DNA of 64,000 bases from positions 15,479-79,478 of the forward strand of contig JBBQJT010000010.1 of the NCBI GenBank assembly GCA_038326165.1, in the 5' to 3' direction. Shown here piece after piece: positions 34,676 to 43,075 of this stretch; the first letter of the stretch is position 1; every line of letters starts with the position of its first letter. This DNA comes from JAEUUM01 sp038326165 (GTDB lineage: Bacteria; Bacteroidota; Bacteroidia; Chitinophagales; Saprospiraceae). The position numbers were made by a program, and so were the translations under genes. The notes below the pieces were generated by a model that was given only the letters and a program-made list of their open reading frames with translations, had not been told where the DNA came from and did no database searches.

Positions 34676-37600
34676 TTAAAATTGAAAAGTAGCACCCAAA
34701 TAAAGTCTTCTTGGCAAAGCAAAGAAATCAGGATTTAAAGCGTACCATTGATAAGAATCAAGGAAAGCAGCAACGTCTTGACCAGCATTACCCGTATCAA
34801 TAATTCTTTGCTTTCCAATTGAAGAAACTAAAAATCCATCATCATCAGGACTACCAGTTGCCTTGAATGCACCTATAACAGTTCTTAGATTTAGAATATT
34901 CTGAGCACGGAAATAAACATTTACGTAAAGGTCATTTTTGCCAGATTTAGATTTTATTATTTTGATGTTACGATCTACTCTTGCGTTAAGGAAGGCTTTC
35001 CAAGGAAGACGAGCACCATTGATAGAACTTGCAAAACCAGAGCTACCTCTTGGCTGAGGAACCAACTCCTCCGTATAAGGTCGACCAGATATCATCCTTG
35101 CATCAATATTCAATCCCGTCTCTTCGAAGATATTAACTCCAAAAATTCTTGGCCCGTTGTATTGCTTACCTGCTCCATAACGATAATCGATCTGAAGATT
35201 AAGTGTATGACGTTCATCAAATGACAATGGGAACAAAGTTCTGATGTTATTACCATTCTGGGTCAAACCTCTTGAAGAGTTTGCGTCCGATCCAGTTCCA
35301 TCTGCAAATTGAAGGGTATAGTTGGCTCCAACCTGGATATTATTTGTTCTTCGCAAGTCATATGTAGCTGAGAATCCTTTTACTGTTCCAAAGTCAATGT
35401 TGTCATAAGTATCATATTGAGCAATAACTGGAATAAACAACAAGGTTCTCCTTTGAATATTGTCTCTGAGCTCTTTATAGTAAGCTGAAATTTTGATTGC
35501 AGAACTATTTGTTAACTTTTGTTGGAAACCAACTTCATAGTCAATTGTTTTTTCTGGCTTCAAGTTTGGATTGTTTTCAGGAGTTCTGTTTGGATCCATG
35601 AAATAGAAATAATTTCTTGCCGTTGCTATTGTGTTGGATGTAGGGCGTTGAACCAAAACATCATAGTGAGCAAAGAAATTGGCGTCATCTGATATCGGGA
35701 ATGAAAATGCCAAACGTGGCATCAAGTTAACTTGTCTTTTATAATCCGTAAATGAATTACTTACATCAAAAGTTTCACTCTGAATCCACTGTGCATCTTC
35801 AGCCCTATCATCTTTGTAAACTGGGTTAGACAATTCAGTACCAAAAACCAATTGACCATCAGTTTCTCTGCCTTGTGAATCATACCAAGTATCGCCTCTT
35901 CTGAACGCCTTAACTGCTGTTTCAGATCCTGAAGTAGTATAAACTTTAAAATCATCTTCTGCACCGGCAGGACGCTGTAAACCAGGATTCTGTGCATAAA
36001 ATTCTTTAGCAGATTTTACTTCATACAATGAGTAAGGATCCTTCATCACCTTTGTATTGATATCATAAATATCAGCACGTAACCCTAAACGGAAGATGAT
36101 ATCTTTGTAAGTAAACTTGTCTTGAATATAAGCTGCACCGTATATCGGTCTGTCAGCAGCTACTGGGTGATTTCTGATTCCATTTACTTTTGATGTAAAG
36201 AAATCATCAAATCTTACTGTTGAAGCAACATTATTGCCCAAATAATCATAACCAAAATAAGAAATCAAGCCTTGATCATTCAATTCTCTTGCAGAGAACA
36301 TATCTAATCTTAAGGCACCTGGATCCAATGCATCTAAATTTGTATATTGGTTAAGCCCAACTCCAAGTGTTTTTCTCAATTCTTTGTAAAATACACCATC
36401 TGTTTGATTCAATATCAAACCAAGTGAGTCCACCTCCACAATACCATTCAATCCACTACCTGGAAACAACACTGCCAAATCAACAGGTATTTTGACACCA
36501 GTTGAAACGGTATCAACACCAGCAATGTGTCCATTTTCAAGCAAACGACCTAAATTCCAAAGTCCTCTAGGTGCAATATTCCAAGACCTTCCTAATCTTT
36601 CTTCATACAATACTCCTACTTGAATACTGTGCTTTCCTTTTTCTGAACCTCCAGGTAAGAAATCAAAGTTTACTGATCCTTGAAAAGTGCGGCGGTTTCC
36701 AGCTCCCTTTTGATAACTGTTAAAAACAGTATTGATGCCGGAATGAAATCCAAAAGAAGATTCAATTGCTTCAATTCCTTGACCGTTCCACTGATTATAA
36801 GAAAAAATATTTACTGGATCTTGAATCAATTTATTGTACCTAGCCAGTCCAGGGTTCTTACTATTGGCAAAATTAGCACCAGCAAAGCCTTGGGTATTAT
36901 CAAGATGCTTTATCCAAAATAAAGTATCTCCAAGTGGGCTAAACACAAGTTGTGCATTTTTAGTAGCATTTGGGGCATCTGGATTATCAACAACACCTAT
37001 TAATGCATTGAAAGTATTGTTAAAGCTACCAACATTCCCGTAATCCCAAAATCTGTCTTCGTGTCTTGGATCCCAAGTTTTATTATCACTCCATTGATAA
37101 AAACCTTGCAAAGTATAACTGGCATTTCGAATAGAAGACAATTGTGCTTTTGCCTCTTCAGCATTTTCACTGGTTCCTCTTCCCAAACGGTGACGTAATC
37201 TTAAATTTACCCTGTATCTGTTGGAGAAAGCTTCAGGGTTATTCTGTGAGTTCAATAAAACATAGTTTGCTGATCCAGCAATATTACCACTAAAGCTTGG
37301 ATCAAAACGTTCGTAGGTACTATTCAAGGTACCAATTAAAGATACATCTATTGCTTTATTAACTCTCCAATCCAATCTTCCTGTACCATCTAATCTATTA
37401 CTTTTTTGATTGGGACGTGCCTTCCTTAAAACGACATCTCCGTTGCTCTCTTTCAGAAAGTCAGCACTATTTACCAGCGTACCATTGCTCAGCCTGGTGA
37501 TAGGATCTTGACTCAAACGTTCCAATGCAGCATCCGTAGCTTGATAAATACCAACGTAAGACGGATCATCATCATTAAACGAATTGTAACTACCTGACAA

Positions 37601-38407
37601 TCGGAAACCCAAGATTGTTTCTTTTGTGTCTTTCTTTCTTAACAGTGGTCCAGATATGTTGGCATTGAGTAAGTTGTAATTATATTGATCAAATAGTGTT
37701 GATGTTTCAAAATCAAGGCCACCAGCGTACTTGCTTGAAGGTCCTTTGGTCGTTCCAGATACCGCACCACCTGTCAAATCACCAAATTCTGCTCCAACTC
37801 CACCGGTAATGACCTGAACTTGCTCCAAATCCCAAACAGGTATAAAGTTTCCACTGATTGGTATTCCATCCAGAAAATAAACTGTGTTTTCAGTTCTAGA
37901 TCCACGAATATTCAGATTGCCACCCTCCCCACCTGAGGATACCCCAGCAGTTGTAGCAATGATTGCATTCAAATTCCTTTGAGGGAGATTTTTTATTTGT
38001 TCAGCTGTCACAACGCTACCTTGAGTGGTATTATCCTGCTCAATTAAAGGAACTTTGTAAGCTACGATATCAACCGCATCTATACTTTTTCCTTGAGAAA
38101 GCTTCACATTGACAAAATTGGTCTTTCCGATTTTGACTACAACTCCTTCAATTCTTTGATTGTTGTAACCAACATAACTCACTTCAACGGTATAAGTACC
38201 CGGATCGATGTTTGATACAGAATAGTTTCCGTCAAAATCTGTTTGGGTTCCAGATACAAGAGCCCCTCCCTTAAAAATTTTGATTGTTGCTAATTCTGCG
38301 GGCTCTCCCGAATCAGCATCAGTAACTTTCCCTTGTAAGGTGGTTTGTGCATTCAAAAAACCACAGAATAGAATTCCTACGATGAGTAGGACAAGCTGTT
38401 TTTTCAT
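34676..38407 (-). CDS. TonB-dependent receptor with N-terminal CarboxypepD_reg-like domain
   Basis: A 1243-residue outer-membrane receptor. Signal peptide about 1-21; a carboxypeptidase-regulatory-like beta-sandwich about 22-105 (TLQGKVTDADSGEPAELATI .. DFDGNYSVSNIDPGTYTVEVSYVGY); plug domain about 115-230 with LNIRGSRTENTVYFLDGIPI; the rest a 22-strand barrel ending RRLYLGATFQF. No SusD-type gene follows; instead a giant exported protein and a PorV-like gene do. The frame is open upstream to 38443, but MKKQLVL at 38407 starts a normal signal peptide. Substrate unknown. Confidence 0.93.
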   Translation of the reverse strand: MKKQLVLLIVGILFCGFLNAQTTLQGKVTDADSGEPAELATIKIFKGGALVSGTQTDFDGNYSVSNIDPGTYTVEVSYVGYNNQRIEGVVVKIGKTNFVNVKLSQGKSIDAVDIVAYKVPLIEQDNTTQGSVVTAEQIKNLPQRNLNAIIATTAGVSSGGEGGNLNIRGSRTENTVYFLDGIPISGNFIPVWDLEQVQVITGGVGAEFGDLTGGAVSGTTKGPSSKYAGGLDFETSTLFDQYNYNLLNANISGPLLRKKDTKETILGFRLSGSYNSFNDDDPSYVGIYQATDAALERLSQDPITRLSNGTLVNSADFLKESNGDVVLRKARPNQKSNRLDGTGRLDWRVNKAIDVSLIGTLNSTYERFDPSFSGNIAGSANYVLLNSQNNPEAFSNRYRVNLRLRHRLGRGTSENAEEAKAQLSSIRNASYTLQGFYQWSDNKTWDPRHEDRFWDYGNVGSFNNTFNALIGVVDNPDAPNATKNAQLVFSPLGDTLFWIKHLDNTQGFAGANFANSKNPGLARYNKLIQDPVNIFSYNQWNGQGIEAIESSFGFHSGINTVFNSYQKGAGNRRTFQGSVNFDFLPGGSEKGKHSIQVGVLYEERLGRSWNIAPRGLWNLGRLLENGHIAGVDTVSTGVKIPVDLAVLFPGSGLNGIVEVDSLGLILNQTDGVFYKELRKTLGVGLNQYTNLDALDPGALRLDMFSARELNDQGLISYFGYDYLGNNVASTVRFDDFFTSKVNGIRNHPVAADRPIYGAAYIQDKFTYKDIIFRLGLRADIYDINTKVMKDPYSLYEVKSAKEFYAQNPGLQRPAGAEDDFKVYTTSGSETAVKAFRRGDTWYDSQGRETDGQLVFGTELSNPVYKDDRAEDAQWIQSETFDVSNSFTDYKRQVNLMPRLAFSFPISDDANFFAHYDVLVQRPTSNTIATARNYFYFMDPNRTPENNPNLKPEKTIDYEVGFQQKLTNSSAIKISAYYKELRDNIQRRTLLFIPVIAQYDTYDNIDFGTVKGFSATYDLRRTNNIQVGANYTLQFADGTGSDANSSRGLTQNGNNIRTLFPLSFDERHTLNLQIDYRYGAGKQYNGPRIFGVNIFEETGLNIDARMISGRPYTEELVPQPRGSSGFASSINGARLPWKAFLNARVDRNIKIIKSKSGKNDLYVNVYFRAQNILNLRTVIGAFKATGSPDDDGFLVSSIGKQRIIDTGNAGQDVAAFLDSYQWYALNPDFFALPRRLYLGATFQF

Positions 38408-38452
38408 ACCTTTTTCTAGTTGCGTGTATTGGACAAATAACATAAGCAGTCA

Positions 38453-38483
38453 CAATGTTAAAGATTTCTTAATTGTCAACAAA
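38453..38483 (-). promoter_or_regulatory. Promoter of the receptor/giant protein/PorV-like operon
   Basis: On the minus strand TTTG (38483-38480), a 19-base spacer and TAACATTG (38460-38453), with one mismatch to TAnnTTTG. Transcription would start near 38446, about 39 bases before the ATG. Confidence 0.55.
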
Positions 38484-38572
38484 ACAATTTTTAAAATTTT
38501 AATCCTTCCTTCTACGTGATGACACCAAAAAAGTCTAGCTACCACTACTATTCATTGAAGATTTTAGAAAAA

Positions 38573-39532
38573 TCATTTTTGATTTAAAAATGATTTAATT
38601 TTTTCAAATAGGATCTTGCTAAGCTTTTCTTTTGATTCACGTGTCCATCCCGCAACATGTGGTGTTAAAATTACATTTTCAAAATTGTACAATTTTTTAT
38701 AAAATAATTTTTCTTTACTTAAAAAATTTTTTTGATTTTCATTTTCAAAAACATCCAAACAAGCCCCTCCAATTTTATTTTCTTGTAAACTCAAAATTAA
38801 TTCTGATGTTTTTACAACTCCCCCACGAGAAGTATTTATCAAAATTGCATTGGATTTCATCTCTTGTAGAAACTCCTTATCTACCAAATAATGTGTTTCA
38901 TCATTTAGTGGTATGTGAAGACTCACAATGTCACTTGAGTTTAATAATTTTTTAAGTGAATCTACTTGAACAACATTGGGATATGCATTTGGGTCTAAAT
39001 TCCGATAAGGATCATACACTATTATATCACAATCCCAGCCTTGTAATCTGCGAATCACTGATTCTCCCGTGTTACCTGCTCCAATTATACCAAATGTCTT
39101 TGCTGATATTTCATTCCCTCGGTTCTCCTCGCGCTTCCATTGAAAATTGCGAATTTCCGAATTGGCTTTGCAGATATTGTTCATCAAGCATAAAACCATT
39201 GAAAACACATGCTCAGCTACCGCAGTTCTGTTTCCTTCAGGTGAATTAAAAATCGCTATTCCCTTTGATTCTGCGTAAGTCTTATCAATAATTTCCATAC
39301 CTGACCCAAGACGGCCTACAAATTTGAGCTGTGTAGCGCGATCTATAAATGTTCGATTGACCAAGATTTTAGAGTTTACGATCAATCCCTCGTATTGGGA
39401 GATAATCGCTAATGTCTCCTCATAGCTAATATCAGGCTGATAATTAACATTGAAACCAATGGATTCAAATGATTCAATAAGTTCTGAGTGAACGCCATCA
39501 GTGATCAAAACACTCGCTGTATTATTATGCAT
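38573..39532 (-). CDS. D-isomer-specific 2-hydroxyacid dehydrogenase
   Basis: A 319-residue NAD-dependent dehydrogenase of the D-3-phosphoglycerate/D-lactate dehydrogenase family. The Rossmann loop reads GIIGAGNTGESVIRRL with the acidic NAD-ribose residue in DIIVYDP. The catalytic set is Arg in LINTSRGGVVKT, Glu in CLDVFENE, and His in VILTPHVAG. It lacks an ACT domain, so it is not a long-form SerA; the exact substrate is open. The frame extends upstream to 39571, but the second ATG (39532) gives a usual N-terminus. It is divergent from the GGGP synthase gene. Confidence 0.88.
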   Translation of the reverse strand: MHNNTASVLITDGVHSELIESFESIGFNVNYQPDISYEETLAIISQYEGLIVNSKILVNRTFIDRATQLKFVGRLGSGMEIIDKTYAESKGIAIFNSPEGNRTAVAEHVFSMVLCLMNNICKANSEIRNFQWKREENRGNEISAKTFGIIGAGNTGESVIRRLQGWDCDIIVYDPYRNLDPNAYPNVVQVDSLKKLLNSSDIVSLHIPLNDETHYLVDKEFLQEMKSNAILINTSRGGVVKTSELILSLQENKIGGACLDVFENENQKNFLSKEKLFYKKLYNFENVILTPHVAGWTRESKEKLSKILFEKIKSFLNQK

Positions 39533-39605
39533 AGTATTATAGTAGTTACTAAAGCTGATTGTCAAAATCAAAATAAGTGAGTTTTATTGTAATTTTACGC
39601 ACAGA

Positions 39606-40370
39606 ATGACAAAAAAACCATTGTACCAAAATTGGATTGGGATACAACATGCCGGCAAAAAGCAACTTGGCGTGTTAATTGACCCTGATAAATTTGAATT
39701 TAACAAGTCTTCTATTTTAATTAAAGGACTTGAAAACAACCCTGTCGATTTGATCTTAGTAGGAGGAAGTCTTATGTCCAGCAATAAATTTCATGAAACT
39801 ATTGGCTTCTTGAAAGAAAATACTAGTCAGCCTATCGTTTTGTTTCCCGGTGGCCCACTTCAAATTAGTAACGAGGCTGATGCCATTCTGCTCCTTTCAA
39901 TGATCAGCGGTCGAAATGCCGATTTGTTGATAGGCAAACATGTTGAGTCTGCTTTTGCTTTAAAAGAGACAGCATTGGAAATTATTGCTACCGGATACAT
40001 GTTGATTGAAAGCGGCAAATCAACTTCTGCCTCCTACATTTCTGCAACTTTTCCTATTCCAGCTGATAAACCTGAAATTGCCTCTGCAACTGCCTTAGCT
40101 GGTGAAATGCTTGGATTGAGCACAATTTATTTGGATGGTGGAAGCGGCGCACTGAACCCGGTCCCGTATGATATGATACGTCAGGTCAGACAATGTATCA
40201 ATTCAATAATGATAGTTGGGGGAGGTATAAAAAAAGCTGACTCTTTGAAATCTGCTTATCAAGCTGGTGCCGATATTGTTGTAATTGGTAACAAATTGGA
40301 AGACAATCCAGAAATGATTTCTGAGTTTTGTCGCATCAAGACCAATTTCATGATGGAAACTACGGCATGA
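39606..40370 (+). CDS. Geranylgeranylglyceryl phosphate synthase family protein (PcrB-like)
   Basis: A 254-residue TIM barrel of the GGGP synthase/PcrB family. The start LGVLIDPDKF holds the Asp that binds metal, GGSLM and FPGGP are phosphate and barrel motifs, YLDGGSGALNPV is the conserved C-terminal segment, and IVGGGIKKADSL with VIGN is the glycerol-1-phosphate phosphate site. Archaeal enzymes make the first ether bond of archaeal lipids; homologues in Bacteroidota (group II) were shown to have GGGP activity with unknown purpose. It ends in an ATGA overlap with rsgA. Confidence 0.92.
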   Translation: MTKKPLYQNWIGIQHAGKKQLGVLIDPDKFEFNKSSILIKGLENNPVDLILVGGSLMSSNKFHETIGFLKENTSQPIVLFPGGPLQISNEADAILLLSMISGRNADLLIGKHVESAFALKETALEIIATGYMLIESGKSTSASYISATFPIPADKPEIASATALAGEMLGLSTIYLDGGSGALNPVPYDMIRQVRQCINSIMIVGGGIKKADSLKSAYQAGADIVVIGNKLEDNPEMISEFCRIKTNFMMETTA

Positions 40371-41326
40371 AAAACTTATTGGAAGGTACTGTAATCAAGT
40401 CAACAGGAAGTTGGTACAAAGTCTTAACTGATGATGGACTGGGACTGGATTGCAGAATCAGCGGCAAACATAGACTTTTTGGCCTTCAAGTGACCAATCC
40501 AGTTGCCGTGGGCGACAGGGTTAACTTTGAAATGGAGGTGGATGATATCAACGGTATTATTCGTGAAATAAAACCACGCAAAAATTACATCCTTAGGCAA
40601 TCGCCCCGTCAATTGCATCAAATTCATCTTTTGGCTGCAAATATTGATCAGGCCATACTCATTACTACGATTATTTCGCCAATGTTGAAGCAAGGATTCA
40701 TTGATCGCTTTACAATGATGGCCGAACCTTACGATATTCCTGCCCTAATCGTTGTGAACAAGGCTGATTTGTATCATGAAAAGGAGATGGACTTATTCCA
40801 TGAGCTCAGAACGTTGTATGAAAATATTTCCTATGAAATAATGCTTGTTTCAACTGTTACAGGTGAAGGCATACAGGAATTTCATGAAAAACTTAAAAAT
40901 AAAACAAGCTTGATATTGGGTCAATCAGGAGTTGGAAAATCAAGTTTGTTGAATACTGTGAATTTGGATATTGAAGCCATAACTGATGAAATATCTGATC
41001 ATTCAGGCAAAGGACAGCACACTACCACTTTTGCAGAAATGTACCCGGTTGAATCGCTGAATGCCAGAGTTATAGATACTCCAGGCATCAAAACCTTGTC
41101 ATTCAATCATTTGACTCCCAAAGATTTGAGTCACAACTTTCGTGAAATATTCACAGCTTCAAAACATTGTAGATTTGCAAATTGTATGCATAAAAATGAA
41201 CCGGGCTGCAATGTGATCCACTTGGTAGAAACAGGTGAAATACATCCTTGGCGCTATAATAATTATATGGTGCTTTTGGATGAGATTAAGAGTCAAAATT
41301 ATTGGGAGCGGAAGCTAGACTACTGA
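40367..41326 (+). CDS. rsgA: Ribosome small subunit-dependent GTPase RsgA
   Basis: A 319-residue circularly permuted GTPase that helps mature the 30S subunit. After an OB domain the G motifs appear in permuted order: NKAD (G4), then GQSGVGKSSLLN (G1), then DTPG in VIDTPGIKTL (G3). The C-terminal zinc site is CRFANCMHKNEPGCNV. The frame is open to a TTG at 40328 inside the upstream gene; the ATG at 40367, overlapping the TGA of the GGGP synthase gene, gives the normal start. The last 41 bases overlap the 3' end of the convergent DUF2851 gene. Confidence 0.96.
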   Translation: MKNLLEGTVIKSTGSWYKVLTDDGLGLDCRISGKHRLFGLQVTNPVAVGDRVNFEMEVDDINGIIREIKPRKNYILRQSPRQLHQIHLLAANIDQAILITTIISPMLKQGFIDRFTMMAEPYDIPALIVVNKADLYHEKEMDLFHELRTLYENISYEIMLVSTVTGEGIQEFHEKLKNKTSLILGQSGVGKSSLLNTVNLDIEAITDEISDHSGKGQHTTTFAEMYPVESLNARVIDTPGIKTLSFNHLTPKDLSHNFREIFTASKHCRFANCMHKNEPGCNVIHLVETGEIHPWRYNNYMVLLDEIKSQNYWERKLDY

Positions 41327-42584
41327 GTATTTTATGCCCGATGTTGCAATCGAGACATTTCATTTTATCACAATAAGCGTGCTTCAAAAACAATAGACCT
41401 TGGGTATCCAATGCAGTAGTTGGTAGGATTCCTAGGTCACGGAATTTTTCAATAATAGAGTTCTTTTCCCCTTTAAGTTCAATCATCCATTCTATGGCCT
41501 TGGTAATGTGATGCTCCAAATTGTTGTACAACCCATAAAAGTATAAACTTGGACAAATGGCGTTGACAATTATGCTATTGATTAACTCTTGTGAAAAACC
41601 GTGGACCACATTTCTTCTTTTGGTCTTAAAACTCGAATGCTCCGACCAAAATCCTTCTGATGATACCTTTAAAAGCTCGTTCAATTCACCAACTGTGTGC
41701 GAAGCCAATATTGAATCCCAAATATTCGGCCTACAAACCATTAAGCTGGCGAATTGAGTGATTCTTCCAATAGGATGATTATCAGGTCGAGCTCTGAAAC
41801 TTTTGAAAACGCCACTGGGGATTTGTGTCAGTTGAAATTTAGATTTTTGAAACTTGTACTCTGATGCTAGCTCATTTTGATATGGTGCATCGCTTCCATC
41901 CAAAAATCCACCTACACCCAACAATACAGCTTCAAGAGTGGATTGTTTGCGTCCAATTTTACGAATTACGGAATAAGGAACACGCTCAGCCAGAAGCATA
42001 AATGCATCAGCGTTTACTTTAAGACCAAAACATCGGGTCAACCACAAATGAAAAAACTGGGACCAATCTCCCTTTAAATTGTTGATTTGTTCCCTCCAAA
42101 TTGATTCTTTGGTCATCCATTTTTCAATAAGCATCCTTTCCAGCCACAACGACATTTGAAAGGGTTCAATGGAAGGAAAAACTGATTCACATGGAATAAA
42201 CGAGTTGCTCGGCGTCAATTTATGGTATCGTTCTACTAGGATTAATGGTATAATCCCATCGAGTATCACCACTGGAATTTCAGATCCATCATTGCGGAAA
42301 ATGGATTTGTTATTGGTCCAAACAACATGCAAGATAACTCTTTCGTAAGCCGGGTCTATTTCATGTCTATGCAAATTCCAATCGGATGATTTGATATGCA
42401 TTTCAACATCACCAGACCAAATAACATCACCAATCTTTATCACCGCATTGTTGAAATCGGGTCCGGCATTGGTATTATAAATGCCAGGCTGAATAATTTG
42501 AATACCATTTCCATCAGAAGTAAACAATTTTGAAGTACCGTAGTATTTCATTCTCCACCAATAATGCAGAAATTCTTCTTTCAT
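41286..42584 (-). CDS. DUF2851 family protein
   Basis: A 432-residue protein typical of Bacteroidota. The opening KEEFLHYWWRMKYYGTSKLFTSDGNGIQIIQPGIYNTNAGPDF and the following VEMHIKSSDWNLHRHEIDPAYERVILHVVW are the DUF2851 core; the His- and Asp-rich pattern has suggested a nuclease-like site, which is unproven. Two Cys pairs at the C-terminus (CDKMKCLDCNIG) may bind metal. It is the last gene of the mre-mrdA-folA run, with an ATGA overlap to folA, and overlaps rsgA tail to tail by 41 bases. Confidence 0.85.
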   Translation of the reverse strand: MKEEFLHYWWRMKYYGTSKLFTSDGNGIQIIQPGIYNTNAGPDFNNAVIKIGDVIWSGDVEMHIKSSDWNLHRHEIDPAYERVILHVVWTNNKSIFRNDGSEIPVVILDGIIPLILVERYHKLTPSNSFIPCESVFPSIEPFQMSLWLERMLIEKWMTKESIWREQINNLKGDWSQFFHLWLTRCFGLKVNADAFMLLAERVPYSVIRKIGRKQSTLEAVLLGVGGFLDGSDAPYQNELASEYKFQKSKFQLTQIPSGVFKSFRARPDNHPIGRITQFASLMVCRPNIWDSILASHTVGELNELLKVSSEGFWSEHSSFKTKRRNVVHGFSQELINSIIVNAICPSLYFYGLYNNLEHHITKAIEWMIELKGEKNSIIEKFRDLGILPTTALDTQGLLFLKHAYCDKMKCLDCNIGHKILSSLASAPNNFDS

Positions 42585-43075
42585 TTTATCCTTTCGTAAG
42601 TTTTGAAGCTGAATTCATAAGGATGTCGTTCATCTTTTTCATGTTCAATTTCTTCAATCAGATTAAATGCTTGCCAATTGATTTGATGGAAGAAGGTATC
42701 GCCTTGTACCTCTGCCTTAACGTGTGTAAAGTACAATACATCCCAAAGATGTTCAGTCAATTTGTAAATTTCAGCACCACCTATTATGAATAATTTTTCA
42801 GCTTGAGAGTTTCGGGCCCACTGAACTGCTGATTCAAGATCATGAACAACATGAATGCCTTGAGCGACATAAAGTGGGTCGCGTGTCATGACGATGTGAT
42901 GTCGTCCAGGCAAAGGTTTACCCAATGATTCCCAGCATTTTCTTCCCATTAACATGGTATGACCCATGGTTGTTTTCTTAAAAAACTTTAAATCATCAGG
43001 CAAAAACCAAGGAATTTGATTGTCCAAGCCAATAACTCCGTTGTTATCAGCTGCAACTATTGCTTCAATTGTCAT
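42581..43075 (-). CDS. folA: Dihydrofolate reductase
   Basis: A 164-residue NADPH-dependent enzyme that reduces dihydrofolate. IVAADNNGVIGLDNQIPWFLPDDLKFFKKTT contains the substrate Asp (in PDDLK), MLMGRKCWESLGKPLPGR is the cofactor segment, and IIGGAEIYKLTEHLWDVLYFTHV is the C-terminal signature with Gly-Gly. Length is normal. It overlaps mrdA by 11 bases and DUF2851 by 4, placing folate metabolism in the cell-shape operon. Confidence 0.96.
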   Translation of the reverse strand: MTIEAIVAADNNGVIGLDNQIPWFLPDDLKFFKKTTMGHTMLMGRKCWESLGKPLPGRHHIVMTRDPLYVAQGIHVVHDLESAVQWARNSQAEKLFIIGGAEIYKLTEHLWDVLYFTHVKAEVQGDTFFHQINWQAFNLIEEIEHEKDERHPYEFSFKTYERIK

